From Streptomyces sp. NRRL B-24484 (lineage in GTDB: Bacteria; Actinomycetota; Actinomycetes; Streptomycetales; Streptomycetaceae), in the NCBI RefSeq assembly GCF_000717715.1, contig NZ_JOAI01000051.1, positions 52,530 to 116,529 of the forward strand: DNA of 64,000 nt, in the 5' to 3' direction. Position 1 is the stretch's first letter. Every line of letters starts with the position of its first letter. The position numbers were made by a program, and so were the translations under genes. The notes beneath the pieces were generated by a model. It searched no databases and was not told the DNA's origin. It was given only the letters and a program-made list of their open reading frames with translations. Positions 1-7,868 of the stretch are shown here, one piece after another.

Positions 1-759
1 GACGGCGACCACACCGGTCAGGTAGGCCAGCACGGTCGCGACCAGCACCATCCAGGCGGCGGGCAGCACCGCGGGCAGGCTGTGGCCGTTCATGGTGACC
101 GAGCCGCCGAGCAGGCTCCAGTCCGCCTGCCACGGCCGGGTGAAGGCGGTGAGCACGACGGCACCGATCAGCAGGCCGTACGCGCTGACCGCGATCGGGT
201 CGATCGGCTTGTCGCCGCGGCGGCCGGCGTCCGCGAGCACGAAGTAGCCGACCTGGCAGCAGGCCGCGCCGAGGGCGAAGGCGACGCCGAGCGCGTCGAA
301 GCCGAGCCCGTTCCAGACCTCGACGACGCAGGCCAGGCCGGTGACGGCGACACCGGCGCCGATCGCGGCCCCGCGCGAGACGGGACGGCGCTGCACGAAC
401 TTCACGTAGGCGAGCAGCAGCGGCGGCCCGAGGTACTCGATGAGCAGCGCGACGCCGACCGGGATCCGGGAGATCGCCGCGAAGTAGCAGGCCTGCACGC
501 CCGCCACGGCCAGCAGGCCGAAGCCGAGCAGCAGACCGGGGCGCTGGCGGACGGCGTCCCGGTGCCGGTAGGCGAGCGGCAGCAGCACCACGGCGGCACC
601 GGTCACCCGCAGCCACACCACGTGCAGCGGTGAGAGACCCGCCTCGATCAGCGGTTTCGCGGCGGTGCCGGAGCCGCCGAAGGCGAAGGCCGACACCAGG
701 GCCAGGGAGAGGCCGAGCGAGCCGATGCCACGGGTGGGGGAGGGGGAGGAGCTGCGCAC
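1..759 (-). CDS. EamA/DMT-family transporter, C-terminus cut by window edge
   Basis: Multispanning inner-membrane transporter of the drug/metabolite (EamA, RhaT-like) family. The substrate cannot be told from sequence. Reading the minus strand from a GTG at 757-759 gives 253 residues that run off position 1. The product has a glycine-rich first helix (SAFAFGGSGTAAKPL), then alternating hydrophobic helices such as AAVVLLPLAYR and LLIEYLGPPLLLAYV, which are typical of the first EamA repeat. The family is usually about 300 residues, so some 40-60 are missing beyond the edge. The upstream ATG at 765-767 is in another frame that stops early, so I chose GTG 759. CACAAT lies six bases before it and may be a -10 for a leaderless message. 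An imperfect inverted repeat lies further upstream. Confidence 0.85.
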   Translation of the reverse strand, partial: MRSSSPSPTRGIGSLGLSLALVSAFAFGGSGTAAKPLIEAGLSPLHVVWLRVTGAAVVLLPLAYRHRDAVRQRPGLLLGFGLLAVAGVQACYFAAISRIPVGVALLIEYLGPPLLLAYVKFVQRRPVSRGAAIGAGVAVTGLACVVEVWNGLGFDALGVAFALGAACCQVGYFVLADAGRRGDKPIDPIAVSAYGLLIGAVVLTAFTRPWQADWSLLGGSVTMNGHSLPAVLPAAWMVLVATVLAYLTGVVAV

Positions 760-792
760 CGACGCATTGTGCCAGTCCGTGGACGCACTTGG

Positions 793-812
793 TAAGGTGC
801 CATCTCACCTAA
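793..812. promoter_or_regulatory. imperfect inverted repeat upstream of the EamA gene
   Basis: TAAGGTG at 793-799 faces CACCTAA at 806-812 (7-bp arms, one mismatch, 6-bp spacer), about 35-50 bases upstream of the EamA start and therefore where a -35/-10 region or operator would lie. It resembles DtxR/DmdR-type iron boxes (TTAGGT...ACCTAA) with one extra spacer base. Operator function is inference. Confidence 0.35.
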
Positions 813-862
813 TGGTCCTGTGCGCCGTCGCGTGCGGGTGGCCCCGGGCCGGTCCCGCAGCG

Positions 863-890
863 CCGGCGGCCACCAACCGGCGGCCGCCGG
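863..890 (-). terminator. hairpin after the penicillin-binding protein gene
   Basis: Perfect 9-bp stem CCGGCGGCC/GGCCGCCGG with a 10-base loop, 12 bases past the stop codon of the minus-strand PBP gene. It has no U-tract, which is usual for actinomycete terminators. Confidence 0.5.
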
Positions 891-901
891 TCCGCCCCGG
901 G

Positions 902-3259
902 CTACCCCCGGGTGCCCGGTGCCGTGCCCGTCCCGCCACCGGTGGAGGTCCCGCCCGAACCGGACCCCGTCCCGCCCGAACCGGAGCCGGACCCCGTCCC
1001 CGAGCCGTAGCCGAGCAGACCGCCCCCGCCGCCCGTGCTGCCGCCCGAGCCCGTTCCGCCGCCCGAGGTGCCCGTCCCCGTCCCGGTGCCGGGGCGGCCC
1101 GCGCCCGGCACCGCGGCACCCTTCGACGCCCACGGGCGCTCGGGCTGCTCGCTGGGAACCGCCTCGGCCGGCGCACTGGCCGTCGGCGAGGACGGCGCGA
1201 CGGACGGTGCTGCCGGGGCGCTGCCGGTCGGCGACGGCTCGGCCGGCCGGGTGCGCACCTGCTTCGGCGCCGTGAAGTCGGAGACCGGCTCGCCGGCCAG
1301 CGCGGCCTTCATGTAGGCGGCCCAGATCAGCGTCGGGTAGCGGCCGCCCGCGGCCTCGCCGGTGCCGCCGACCCCGTCCAGGGTGACCTGGGCGCCGGTG
1401 GCCGGGTCCTGGCCGAACAGCGCGACGGCCGTGACCAGCTCGGGGGTGTAGCCGACGAACCAGACCGACCGGGAGTTGTCGGTGGTGCCGGTCTTGCCGG
1501 CGACCGGCCGGTTCAGGGCGCCCGCCCGCCAGCCGGTGCCGCCCGGGTCGTCGACGACGCCCTGCAGCATCGCGGTGGTGGCCCGGGCCGCCTCGGCGCC
1601 GACCGCCTGGGTGGTGCTGTGCGCCGGCAGCGGCACCTGCTCGCCCTCCACGCCGACGGACTTCACCAGCCACGGGGTGATCTGCTTGCCGTCGTTGTCG
1701 AGCGCCGCGTACGCCCCGGCCATCTGCAGCACGCTGGGTGTGGCCGCGCCGAGCGGGATCGACGGGACGGCGGACAGCCCCGGGGTGTCGGCGGGCAGGC
1801 CGAGCGCGACGGCGGTCCTCCGGACGGTCTCCAGCCCGGTGTCCTGCGCGAGCTGCGCGTAGACGGAGTTGACCGACCAGTCGGTGGCCTGCTGCAGGGT
1901 GATCTGCCCGTAGTCCTTGCCGCCCTCGTTCGGCGGGGCGTACGGCGTGCCGGTGCCGCCGCGGACGGGCCGCCCGCTGGTGCCGTCGTACACGGTGTCG
2001 GCGGTGATCCGGCGGCCGGCCTGGGTGCGGGCCTCGCTGTCCATCGCGGCGGCCAGCGCGATCGCCTTGAAGGTGGAGCCGGCCTGGTAGTCCTGCCGGG
2101 TCGCGTTGTCGATCCAGTGCCGGGTGGCGTCGCTGCCGCCGTAGAGCGCGAGCACCGCCCCGGTCCTCGGGTCCAGCGAGACGGCGCCGGCCTGGGCGTC
2201 GGCGTCCTTCTTGCGCTTCGCCGGGTCGAGGTTGTCGGTGAGCTGGCCGCGGACGGCGGCCTGCAGCTGGCGCTCCCGCTCGGCGTCCACGGTCAGGGTG
2301 ATCGTGTAGCCGCCCTGGGCGAGCTGGGCGTCGCTCAGGACGTGCTGCGAGGTCAGGTAGTCGGTCGCGGCGGCGACCAGGTAGCCGGCCTGACCGGAGA
2401 GACCGGGAGCGCTCTTCGGCTGCTGCACCTCGGGGAAGGCGGTGGCGGTCCGCTCCGCGGCGGACAGCCAGTGCTCCTGCACCATGCCGTCCAGCACGTA
2501 GTTCCAGCGGTTCGTCGCGTTCTGCCTGCCCTGCGGGGTGGCGGTGGCGACGTCGTACGCGCTGGGCGCGTTCAGCAGCGCCGCCAGGTAGGCGCCCTGG
2601 GCGGCGTCCAGCCGGTCCGCGTCGATCCCGAAGTACGCCTGCGCGGCCGCCTGGATGCCGTAGGCGCCGCGTCCGTAGTACGCGGTGTTGAGGTACCCGG
2701 CGAGGACGTCGTCCTTGCTCTCCGTCGCGTCCACCTTGATCGCGATGAAGAGCTCCTTCACCTTGCGGGTGACGCTCTGCTTCTGGCTGAGGTAGGTGTT
2801 CTTGACGTACTGCTGGGTGATCGTCGAGCCGCCCTGGGTGGCCTTGCCGGTCGCGGTGTTGAACGCGGCCCGGGTCAGGCCCTGCAGGTTGACGGCGCCC
2901 TCGTGATAGAAGTTGCGGTCCTCGGCGGCCAGGGCGGCGTGCCGGGCGGCGGGGGAGATCCGGTCGAGCGGCACGTTCTGCCGGTTGGTCTGGCCGGTCC
3001 GGGCGATCAGCGTGCCGTCGGAGTACAGCCAGGTGTTGCTCTGCGCCGTCGCGGCGGCGTGCGCGTCCGGCACCTGCACCAGGGTCAGCCCCAGCGCGAA
3101 GAGGCCGACCGCGAGCAGCACCGCCGCCACCGAGCCGGCCAGCGCCGTCCGCCAGGTCGGGACCAGCCGCCGCCAGCCGGTGCGCCGCTGTCCCGTCCGG
3201 CGGCCGGACCACCGTCCCCGGGGCGCGCCGGGACCGCTCTGCTGCGAAGTACGGGGCAC
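902..3259 (-). CDS. class A (bifunctional) penicillin-binding protein
   Basis: Membrane-anchored peptidoglycan synthase with glycosyltransferase and transpeptidase activities, acting outside the membrane; 785 aa. Visible in order: a basic cytoplasmic head, one membrane segment (about residues 40-61), glycosyltransferase motifs AAEDRNF (about 111-117) and QGGSTITQQ (about 142-150), then the transpeptidase triad STFK (nucleophile Ser about 395), SVN (about 462) and KTGTT (about 589). The last ~90 residues form a low-complexity tail, first Pro/Ala/Ser then Gly/Ser/Thr, ending in GTRG. The GTG start at 3257-3259 is preceded by GGAAGGGA. An open frame continues 36 codons further upstream but has no ribosome site. 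The gene is monocistronic and divergent from the ATP-grasp gene. Function is secure; which paralog it is (vegetative or sporulation) is not. Confidence 0.95.
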   Translation of the reverse strand: MPRTSQQSGPGAPRGRWSGRRTGQRRTGWRRLVPTWRTALAGSVAAVLLAVGLFALGLTLVQVPDAHAAATAQSNTWLYSDGTLIARTGQTNRQNVPLDRISPAARHAALAAEDRNFYHEGAVNLQGLTRAAFNTATGKATQGGSTITQQYVKNTYLSQKQSVTRKVKELFIAIKVDATESKDDVLAGYLNTAYYGRGAYGIQAAAQAYFGIDADRLDAAQGAYLAALLNAPSAYDVATATPQGRQNATNRWNYVLDGMVQEHWLSAAERTATAFPEVQQPKSAPGLSGQAGYLVAAATDYLTSQHVLSDAQLAQGGYTITLTVDAERERQLQAAVRGQLTDNLDPAKRKKDADAQAGAVSLDPRTGAVLALYGGSDATRHWIDNATRQDYQAGSTFKAIALAAAMDSEARTQAGRRITADTVYDGTSGRPVRGGTGTPYAPPNEGGKDYGQITLQQATDWSVNSVYAQLAQDTGLETVRRTAVALGLPADTPGLSAVPSIPLGAATPSVLQMAGAYAALDNDGKQITPWLVKSVGVEGEQVPLPAHSTTQAVGAEAARATTAMLQGVVDDPGGTGWRAGALNRPVAGKTGTTDNSRSVWFVGYTPELVTAVALFGQDPATGAQVTLDGVGGTGEAAGGRYPTLIWAAYMKAALAGEPVSDFTAPKQVRTRPAEPSPTGSAPAAPSVAPSSPTASAPAEAVPSEQPERPWASKGAAVPGAGRPGTGTGTGTSGGGTGSGGSTGGGGGLLGYGSGTGSGSGSGGTGSGSGGTSTGGGTGTAPGTRG

Positions 3260-3501
3260 CGGAGTTCCCTTCCTGCGAGCCCCGCAAAGGTCGCTCACCC
3301 GTCGGACGGCATGGACCGTCCCACCCTGCCTGATCGACTTGTCAGGCGTTAGGGACTTATGTCCCATTTTTCCTTACCGTTCCCTCACCTCGCGGCGGCC
3401 GCCCCGCCGACCCGCCGGTGCCGCTCCGCCGCCCTCCGCGCCCGCCGCCCCGCCGTGGCGGGGCGGATAGGGTGCCCGGACCCGCCCGCACGAGGAGCAC
3501 C
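3260..3501. promoter_or_regulatory. divergent intergenic region between PBP and ATP-grasp genes
   Basis: This 242-bp spacer holds both promoters. It contains a perfect palindrome GGGAC-TTAT-GTCCC at 3352-3365, the most AT-rich part of the spacer, and GAGGAG at 3492-3497 as the ribosome site of the plus-strand gene. Whether the palindrome is an operator is unknown. Confidence 0.4.
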
Positions 3502-4326
3502 ATGGCCCGCCCGAGCATCCTGTACGTGACCGACCTCACCTATCCGGCCCGCGGCCGGCGTTACGGCGACGAGGACACCCACCTCTCCGCCGCGCTGCGC
3601 ACCGACTTCGCCGTCGCCCTCTGCCACCCGCTGGATGCGGCCGGCCTGATGGACTCCTTCGACGGCGTCGTGGTGCGCAACAGCGGCCCGGTGCTGCACT
3701 ACCAGGAGCAGTACGACGCCTTCCGGGCCGAGGCGCTGCGGCGCGGCACCCGTGTGTTCAACGAGCTGACCGGCCGTGCGGACATGGCCGGGAAGCAGTA
3801 CCTGCTCGACCTGTCGGCCGCCGGCCACCCGGTCATCCCGACCGCGGAGGCCCCGGACGAGCTGGACCGCCTCCCCGACGTCGCCGAGTACGTGGCCAAG
3901 CCCAAGCTCGGCGCCGACTCCATCGGCCTGGAGGTCGTCGGCCCGGACCGGATCGCCGGGATCGCCGCCGCCGGCGGCATGCTCATCCAGCCCAGGATCG
4001 ACTTCCGCTACGAGGTGTCCTTCTACTTCGTCGACCGGGAGTTCCAGTACGCCCTGCACACCCCCGACAAGGACGTGCGCTGGCAGCTCGCGCCCTACCG
4101 CCCGAGCGCGGAGGACCTCGCCTTCGCCCGGCGCTTCGTGGCCTGGAACACCATCGACCACGGCATCCAGCGCGTCGACGCCTGCCGCACCGCCGACGGC
4201 GACCTGCTGCTGGTCGAACTGGAGGACCTCAACCCGTACCTCTCGCTCGACCTCCTGGAGGCCGGCCAGCGCGAGTCGTTCACGGCCGCGATGAAGGACT
4301 CCCTGCACCGCCTGCTGCGCCGCTGA
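3502..4326 (+). CDS. ATP-grasp domain protein, function unknown
   Basis: 274-aa cytosolic protein with the organisation of an ATP-grasp ligase. A Rossmann-like preATP-grasp start (SILYVTDLTYPARG) is followed by VRNSGPVLHYQEQYD, then the ATP-binding segment (YVAKPKLGADSIGLEVV, about residues 131-147, with KPKLG as the nucleotide-binding lysine strand) and the metal-binding end ELEDLNPYLSLD (about 241-252). The family couples a carboxylate to an amine or thiol through an acyl phosphate. The substrate is not evident and no obvious partner enzyme lies beside it. ATG 3502 was chosen because GAGGAG sits five bases upstream; the 28 codons before it lack a start signal. The gene ends 24 bp before the first tRNA-Lys/terminator repeat, whose hairpin probably ends its transcript. 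Confidence 0.8.
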   Translation: MARPSILYVTDLTYPARGRRYGDEDTHLSAALRTDFAVALCHPLDAAGLMDSFDGVVVRNSGPVLHYQEQYDAFRAEALRRGTRVFNELTGRADMAGKQYLLDLSAAGHPVIPTAEAPDELDRLPDVAEYVAKPKLGADSIGLEVVGPDRIAGIAAAGGMLIQPRIDFRYEVSFYFVDREFQYALHTPDKDVRWQLAPYRPSAEDLAFARRFVAWNTIDHGIQRVDACRTADGDLLLVELEDLNPYLSLDLLEAGQRESFTAAMKDSLHRLLRR

Positions 4327-4350
4327 CCCGGAACGTCGGCGCAGCCCCGG

Positions 4351-4444
4351 GGAACGCCGAAGGCCCCCCGCTTCCGCGAGGGGCCTTCGACCGTCTGTGC
4401 GCCGCCAGGGACTCGAACCCCGGACCCGCTGATTAAGAGTCAGC
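4351..4444 (-). repeat. tRNA-Lys(CUU) 3' fragment plus terminator, copy A of four
   Basis: 94-bp unit identical to three others in the window. On the minus strand it reads tRNA-Lys from position 27 (5' base of the anticodon stem) through anticodon CTT, T-arm (GGTTCGAGTCC), 3' acceptor strand GCGGCGC and discriminator A (bases 4444 down to 4398). An eight-base linker and a 14-bp terminator hairpin follow. The acceptor 5' strand and D-arm are missing, so it cannot fold as a tRNA. The sequence 5' of position 27 (from 4445) is unrelated to the other copies beyond a few bases. Likely a recombination scar or a retro- or conversion-derived copy of a tRNA-Lys gene end. Not functional as tRNA. Confidence 0.85.
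4358..4389. terminator. terminator hairpin of repeat copy A
   Basis: A 14-base arm CGAAGGCCCCCCGC, TTCC loop, and GCGAGGGGCCTTCG, fully paired apart from one mismatch on the plus strand that becomes a G-U wobble on the minus transcript. It lies 31 bases after the stop of the plus-strand ATP-grasp gene, so it can also stop transcription coming from the left. Confidence 0.8.
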
Positions 4445-4514
4445 AATACACGGTTCCGAGGGGCCTCCCGCACCATCCGGCGGCCGCCCGCGGCCCGCGG
4501 TGGGTGCCGCCCGG

Positions 4515-4608
4515 GGAACGCCGAAGGCCCCCCGCTTCCGCGAGGGGCCTTCGACCGTCTGTGCGCCGCCAGGGACTCGAACCCCGGACCCGCTGATTAA
4601 GAGTCAGC
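4515..4608 (-). repeat. tRNA-Lys(CUU) 3' fragment plus terminator, copy B of four
   Basis: Identical 94 bp to copy A, in direct orientation 164 bp further on. The match with A extends four more bases (CCGG) beyond the terminator side, giving 98 bp. The tRNA part occupies 4608 down to 4562 and again starts at tRNA position 27. The 66-70 bp between A and B are unrelated GC-rich sequence. Tandem placement looks like repeated events at the same end point. Confidence 0.85.
4522..4553. terminator. terminator hairpin of repeat copy B
   Basis: Same 14-bp stem and TTCC loop as copy A. No gene ends directly at this copy, so here it is a terminator without an evident client. Confidence 0.7.
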
Positions 4609-5022
4609 CCCGGCGGCTGGCCCGGCGGCTGCCCGGAGGCGACCGGCGACGACAGGGCGGCGGCGACCGCGCGCCGGCAGGCAGCGCGGTGATCACGAGG
4701 CGGCCGCGGCGCACGGGGCCGTGCGGAGAGACCGCCCCCGTGTTCCGACCTCCGCCTTGACCTTCCGCGTTGCCCGCAGACCGCCCGTGTCGTCGTTCCA
4801 GTCGCCAGGGAATCTAGCGGGCGAACCGGGAGGGAGCGGAACACCTCGGCGGGCACACGCCGCGCCGCACGGTCCTGTCACCCGGTTCGCGCACTCCGCC
4901 GTCAGCCGGGGTTGACGGTGGTCCGCCCGGCGGCACCGCTGCCCCGGATGCGTGCGCACGGCCTGCGGGAATGCCAGGATCACGGGGCAGAGCCCCGGTC
5001 CGAACTCCCCGAAGGCGGCACC
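4609..5022. other. 414-bp stretch without a recognisable gene
   Basis: The sequence between repeat copy B and the LtrA-like gene has frames with no ribosome site or recognisable domain. It must contain the promoter of the following gene, but I see no convincing -35/-10 pair. GAAGGCGG at 5011-5018 is the ribosome site of the next gene. Confidence 0.5.
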
Positions 5023-6246
5023 ATGACCAGCGAAGCGGACGGGCCGCCGACCGCGGCGGCCGGCACCCCCGCCCACCTCCAGCACGCCCGCCCGGTCCGG
5101 CGGATGGCCCCCCGCTCGCGCAGCGAACCGCACCGCACCGCCACCCCGCTGGAGCTCTTCTTCGACCTCTGCTTCGTGGTCGCCGTCGCCCAGGCCGGGG
5201 TCCAGCTCGCGCACGCCCTCGCCGAGGGCCACGCCGCCACCGGCGTCCCGCGCTACCTGTTCGTCTTCTTCGCCATCTGGTGGGCCTGGATGAACTTCAC
5301 CTGGTTCGCCTCCGCGTACGACGTCGACGACGTCCCGTACCGCCTGACCACCCTGGTGCAGATCACCGGTGTGCTGGTGCTCGCGGCCGGCGTGCCCCGG
5401 ATGTTCCAGAACCAGGACCTGGTGCTCTCGGTGGTCGGCTACGTGCTGATGCGCTTCGCCATGGTCACCCAGTGGCTGCGCGCCGCCGCCTGCGAGACCG
5501 GGGCGGCCCGCACCGTCGCCCTGCGCTACGCCCTCGGCATCACCCTCTGCCAGATCGGCTGGGGGCTGATCCTGCTCGTCCCGCACGCCGCCTACGCGTA
5601 CGTCATCCCGCTCGGCATCCTGGCCGAGCTGGCGGTGCCGGTGCTGGCCGAGCGCAGCGCGCAGACCACCTGGCACCCGCACCACATCGCCGAGCGGTAC
5701 GGCCTGTTCACCCTGATCGTGCTCGGCGAGACGGTGGCCGCCGCGACCCTCGCCGTGCAGACCGCGCTGGACGAGCACGAGGCGATCGGCGACCTGCTGC
5801 CGATCGCCGCCGGCGGCGTGCTGCTCTGCTTCGCCGCCTGGTGGATCTACTTCGCCGAGCCCGTGCACGGCCGGCTGCGTTCCAACCGGCAGGCCTTCCT
5901 CTGGGGCTACGGGCACTACCTGGTGCTCGGTTCGGCGGCCGCGATCGGCGCGGGCCTGGAGGTGACGGTGGAGTTCTCCGTCCACCAGGCGCACATCGGC
6001 GCGGTGGCCGCAGCCGCGGCGGTGACCGTGCCGGCCGCGCTCTACCTGTTCACGGTCTGGCTGCTGCAGTCCCGGCACTTCAAGCAGGGTGCCGAGCAGG
6101 CGGTGCTGCCGGCCGCCGCGGTCGCCGTGCTGGCCTGCACCGCCCTCGGCCGCGACGCCGTCCTCGCGGCCGGCCTGGTCGCCGCCGCCACCGTGGCCGT
6201 CGGCATCGCCCTGCGCGCCCGCCGCCTCAACCACCGCCCGGCCTGA
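5023..6246 (+). CDS. low temperature requirement (LtrA) family membrane protein
   Basis: 407-aa polytopic membrane protein of the LtrA family, known by name from Listeria low-temperature mutants. Its biochemical function is unknown. The signature start ATPLELFFDLCFVVAVAQ (about residues 42-59) is present, followed by about ten hydrophobic helices. Also visible are YLFVFFAIWWAWMNFTWFAS, the family-typical HHIAERYGLFTLIVLGE (Glu in mid-membrane) and WWIYFAEP. ATG 5023 follows GAAGGCGG. An in-frame GTG-less extension of 37 codons upstream lacks a ribosome site. The gene stands alone, ended by a hairpin just downstream. Confidence 0.88.
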   Translation: MTSEADGPPTAAAGTPAHLQHARPVRRMAPRSRSEPHRTATPLELFFDLCFVVAVAQAGVQLAHALAEGHAATGVPRYLFVFFAIWWAWMNFTWFASAYDVDDVPYRLTTLVQITGVLVLAAGVPRMFQNQDLVLSVVGYVLMRFAMVTQWLRAAACETGAARTVALRYALGITLCQIGWGLILLVPHAAYAYVIPLGILAELAVPVLAERSAQTTWHPHHIAERYGLFTLIVLGETVAAATLAVQTALDEHEAIGDLLPIAAGGVLLCFAAWWIYFAEPVHGRLRSNRQAFLWGYGHYLVLGSAAAIGAGLEVTVEFSVHQAHIGAVAAAAAVTVPAALYLFTVWLLQSRHFKQGAEQAVLPAAAVAVLACTALGRDAVLAAGLVAAATVAVGIALRARRLNHRPA

Positions 6247-6255
6247 GGCCCACCG

Positions 6256-6301
6256 AGCCGCCACCGACCACCGGCGGGGCCGCGGGTTGTCGGTGGCGGC
6301 T
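6256..6301 (+). terminator. long-stem hairpin after the LtrA-like gene
   Basis: A 13-bp perfect stem AGCCGCCACCGAC/GTCGGTGGCGGCT with a 20-base loop begins ten bases after the stop codon. It separates the LtrA-like gene from the pentapeptide-repeat gene. Confidence 0.6.
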
Positions 6302-6347
6302 GCCAGGATGGCGGCAGCAGCCCGTCCCCGCACAGATCGGCCCCGCC

Positions 6348-6998
6348 ATGCCCGCCGTCCCCGAGCAGCTCGCCGACCTCCCGTACGCCGAGCTGCTGAG
6401 CCCGCACACCGGCCGGCTCCACGGCGACGGGCGCTACGACACCGTGCACTTCGACGGCGGCACGTACGACGGCCGGGCGGGCGGCGCCGGCTTCCTGGAG
6501 TGCGCCTTCACCGGGGTCGAGCTGGACGGCACCGGCCTGCGCCACGCCCGCTTCAACGAGGTCTGGCTGCAGGGCTGCCGCCTGGTCGGCGCCGACCTCG
6601 CCGAGAGCGAGTGGCAGGACGCGACCCTCCTCGGCTCGGTGCTCGCCGGGATCTCCTGGTACGGCTCGGCGCTGCGCCGGGTGGTGCTGCGCGGCTGCAA
6701 GCTGGAGGCGGTCAACCTGCGCGGCGCCGTCCTGCGGGACGTCGTCTTCGAGGACTGCCTGCTGCGCGACGTCGACCTCGGCGAGGCGAAGCTGACCTCG
6801 GTGTCGGTGCCGGGCTCCACCCTCGACGGGGTCCGGTTCGCCGGCGCCCGGATGGAGAAGGTGGACCTGCGCGGTGCGGCGGCGCTGGGCCTGCCCGACG
6901 CCCACCTCGGCCTCTCCGGCGCCGTCCTGAACACCGGCCAGCTGTTCGAGCTGGCCCCGCTCTTCGCCCAGGCCCTCGGCATCACCGTCAAGGACTGA
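6348..6998 (+). CDS. pentapeptide-repeat protein
   Basis: 216-aa protein made mostly of pentapeptide repeats (A/C-D/N-L/F-X-X), which fold as a right-handed quadrilateral beta-helix. Recognisable repeat stretches include FLECAFTGVELDGTGLRHARF, WLQGCRLVGADL, VVLRGCKLEAVNLRGAVL and VVFEDCLLRDVDLGEAKL, between residues about 45 and 185. Some members protect DNA gyrase from quinolones or act as scaffolds. Nothing here assigns such a role. ATG 6348 has only a weak upstream site (AGATCGG). The gene converges on the NAD-binding protein gene, with a small hairpin between the stop codons. Confidence 0.85.
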   Translation: MPAVPEQLADLPYAELLSPHTGRLHGDGRYDTVHFDGGTYDGRAGGAGFLECAFTGVELDGTGLRHARFNEVWLQGCRLVGADLAESEWQDATLLGSVLAGISWYGSALRRVVLRGCKLEAVNLRGAVLRDVVFEDCLLRDVDLGEAKLTSVSVPGSTLDGVRFAGARMEKVDLRGAAALGLPDAHLGLSGAVLNTGQLFELAPLFAQALGITVKD

Positions 6999-6999
6999 G

Positions 7000-7021
7000 C
7001 GGGCGGGCGACGGGCCGCCCG
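7000..7021. terminator. bidirectional hairpin between convergent genes
   Basis: A 7-bp stem CGGGCGG/CCGCCCG with an 8-base loop sits in the 28-bp gap between the stop codons of the pentapeptide-repeat gene (plus) and the NAD-binding protein gene (minus). Confidence 0.4.
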
Positions 7022-7026
7022 GAGGA

Positions 7027-7683
7027 TCAGAGCGCGGCGAGCGCCTCCGCGACCGTCCGGTCGCCCGACATCAGTTCCAGGGTCCGCCCGACCGCGGGCG
7101 CGGGCTCGGTGAGCAGGGCGGCCAGCACCGCCGCCACGTCCGCCCGCGGCACCGGGCCGCGTCCGACGGCATCGCCGAGCCGGACGAGGCCGGTGGGCGG
7201 TGCGTCGGTGAGCGGGCCGGGGCGGAGCACCGTCCAGTCCAGTGCGGTGCGCCGCCGCAGGTCGTCGTCGGCGGCGCCCTTGGCACGCAGGTAGGCGCCG
7301 AAGACCGGGTCCGACCCGTCCGGTGCGGAGGCGTCCGCGCCGATCGAGGAGATCATCAGGTAGCGCCGGACGCCGGCGAGTTCTGCGGCGTCGGCGAGCA
7401 GGGCGGCGGCCGCGCGGTCCACGGTGTCCTTGCGGGCGGCGCCGCTGCCCGGCCCCGCGCCGGCCGCGAACACCACCGCGTCGGCCCCGTCCAGGACGGC
7501 GGCGAGCGTCTTCGGGTCCGTGGCCTCCAGGTCGAGGACGACCGGCTCGGCGCCGCGCTGCCGCAGGTCGTCGGCGTGTTCGGTGCGCCGGACGAGCCCG
7601 ACCGGGGTGTCCCCGCGGTCGGCGAGCAGCTGCTCTAGGTGCAGGGCGATCCGTCCGTGTCCACCGGCGATGACGATGCGCAT
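7027..7683 (-). CDS. NAD(P)-binding Rossmann-fold protein (NmrA/atypical SDR)
   Basis: 218-aa atypical short-chain dehydrogenase/NAD(P)H-binding protein. The N-terminus MRIVIAGGHGRIALHLEQLL carries the glycine-rich nucleotide-binding turn (G-G-H-G-R-I-A), followed by VGLVRR with the arginine expected for NADPH. The helix-strand YLMISSIGAD lies at the catalytic Ser position, and LDWTVLRPGPLTD is a family signature. No Tyr-X3-Lys pair is obvious, so a redox-sensing or epimerase-like role is possible. ATG 7681-7683 has TAGCGT exactly seven bases upstream and no ribosome site, suggesting a leaderless message. Confidence 0.82.
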   Translation of the reverse strand: MRIVIAGGHGRIALHLEQLLADRGDTPVGLVRRTEHADDLRQRGAEPVVLDLEATDPKTLAAVLDGADAVVFAAGAGPGSGAARKDTVDRAAAALLADAAELAGVRRYLMISSIGADASAPDGSDPVFGAYLRAKGAADDDLRRRTALDWTVLRPGPLTDAPPTGLVRLGDAVGRGPVPRADVAAVLAALLTEPAPAVGRTLELMSGDRTVAEALAAL

Positions 7684-7690
7684 ACCGGCC

Positions 7691-7696
7691 ACGCTA
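7691..7696 (-). promoter_or_regulatory. -10 element of a leaderless promoter
   Basis: TAGCGT on the minus strand ends seven bases before the ATG of the NAD-binding protein gene, the spacing expected for transcription starting at the A of ATG. Confidence 0.45.
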
Positions 7697-7868
7697 TCCC
7701 CGTTCACCGTCCGGTCGCCGGGCGACGCGGCGGCGAACAGTCCGTCAAACTTCCGGCACGGCCATGGCCATGGCACCCCGCCCTGCGTGACGATTCTCCG
7801 CGACCGATGGCACGGCAACGTGTTCATACAACATCACCGGACATCATCACCGAAGGGACGGCGGCCCG

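Noticed and set aside
4398..4444. Functional tRNA-Lys gene
   Set aside because: Only positions 27-73 are present; the acceptor 5' strand and D-arm are missing in all four copies.
4500..4760. Short frame containing the peptide GTRTPDPLIKSQ
   Set aside because: It is a translation of the tRNA-Lys fragment and terminator, as also seen at copies C and D. Not a protein gene.
7820..7852. PHO box (PhoP direct repeats) before phospholipase C
   Set aside because: CATCACC-like repeats occur but spacing is 13 rather than 11 and the GTTCACC core is poorly matched.
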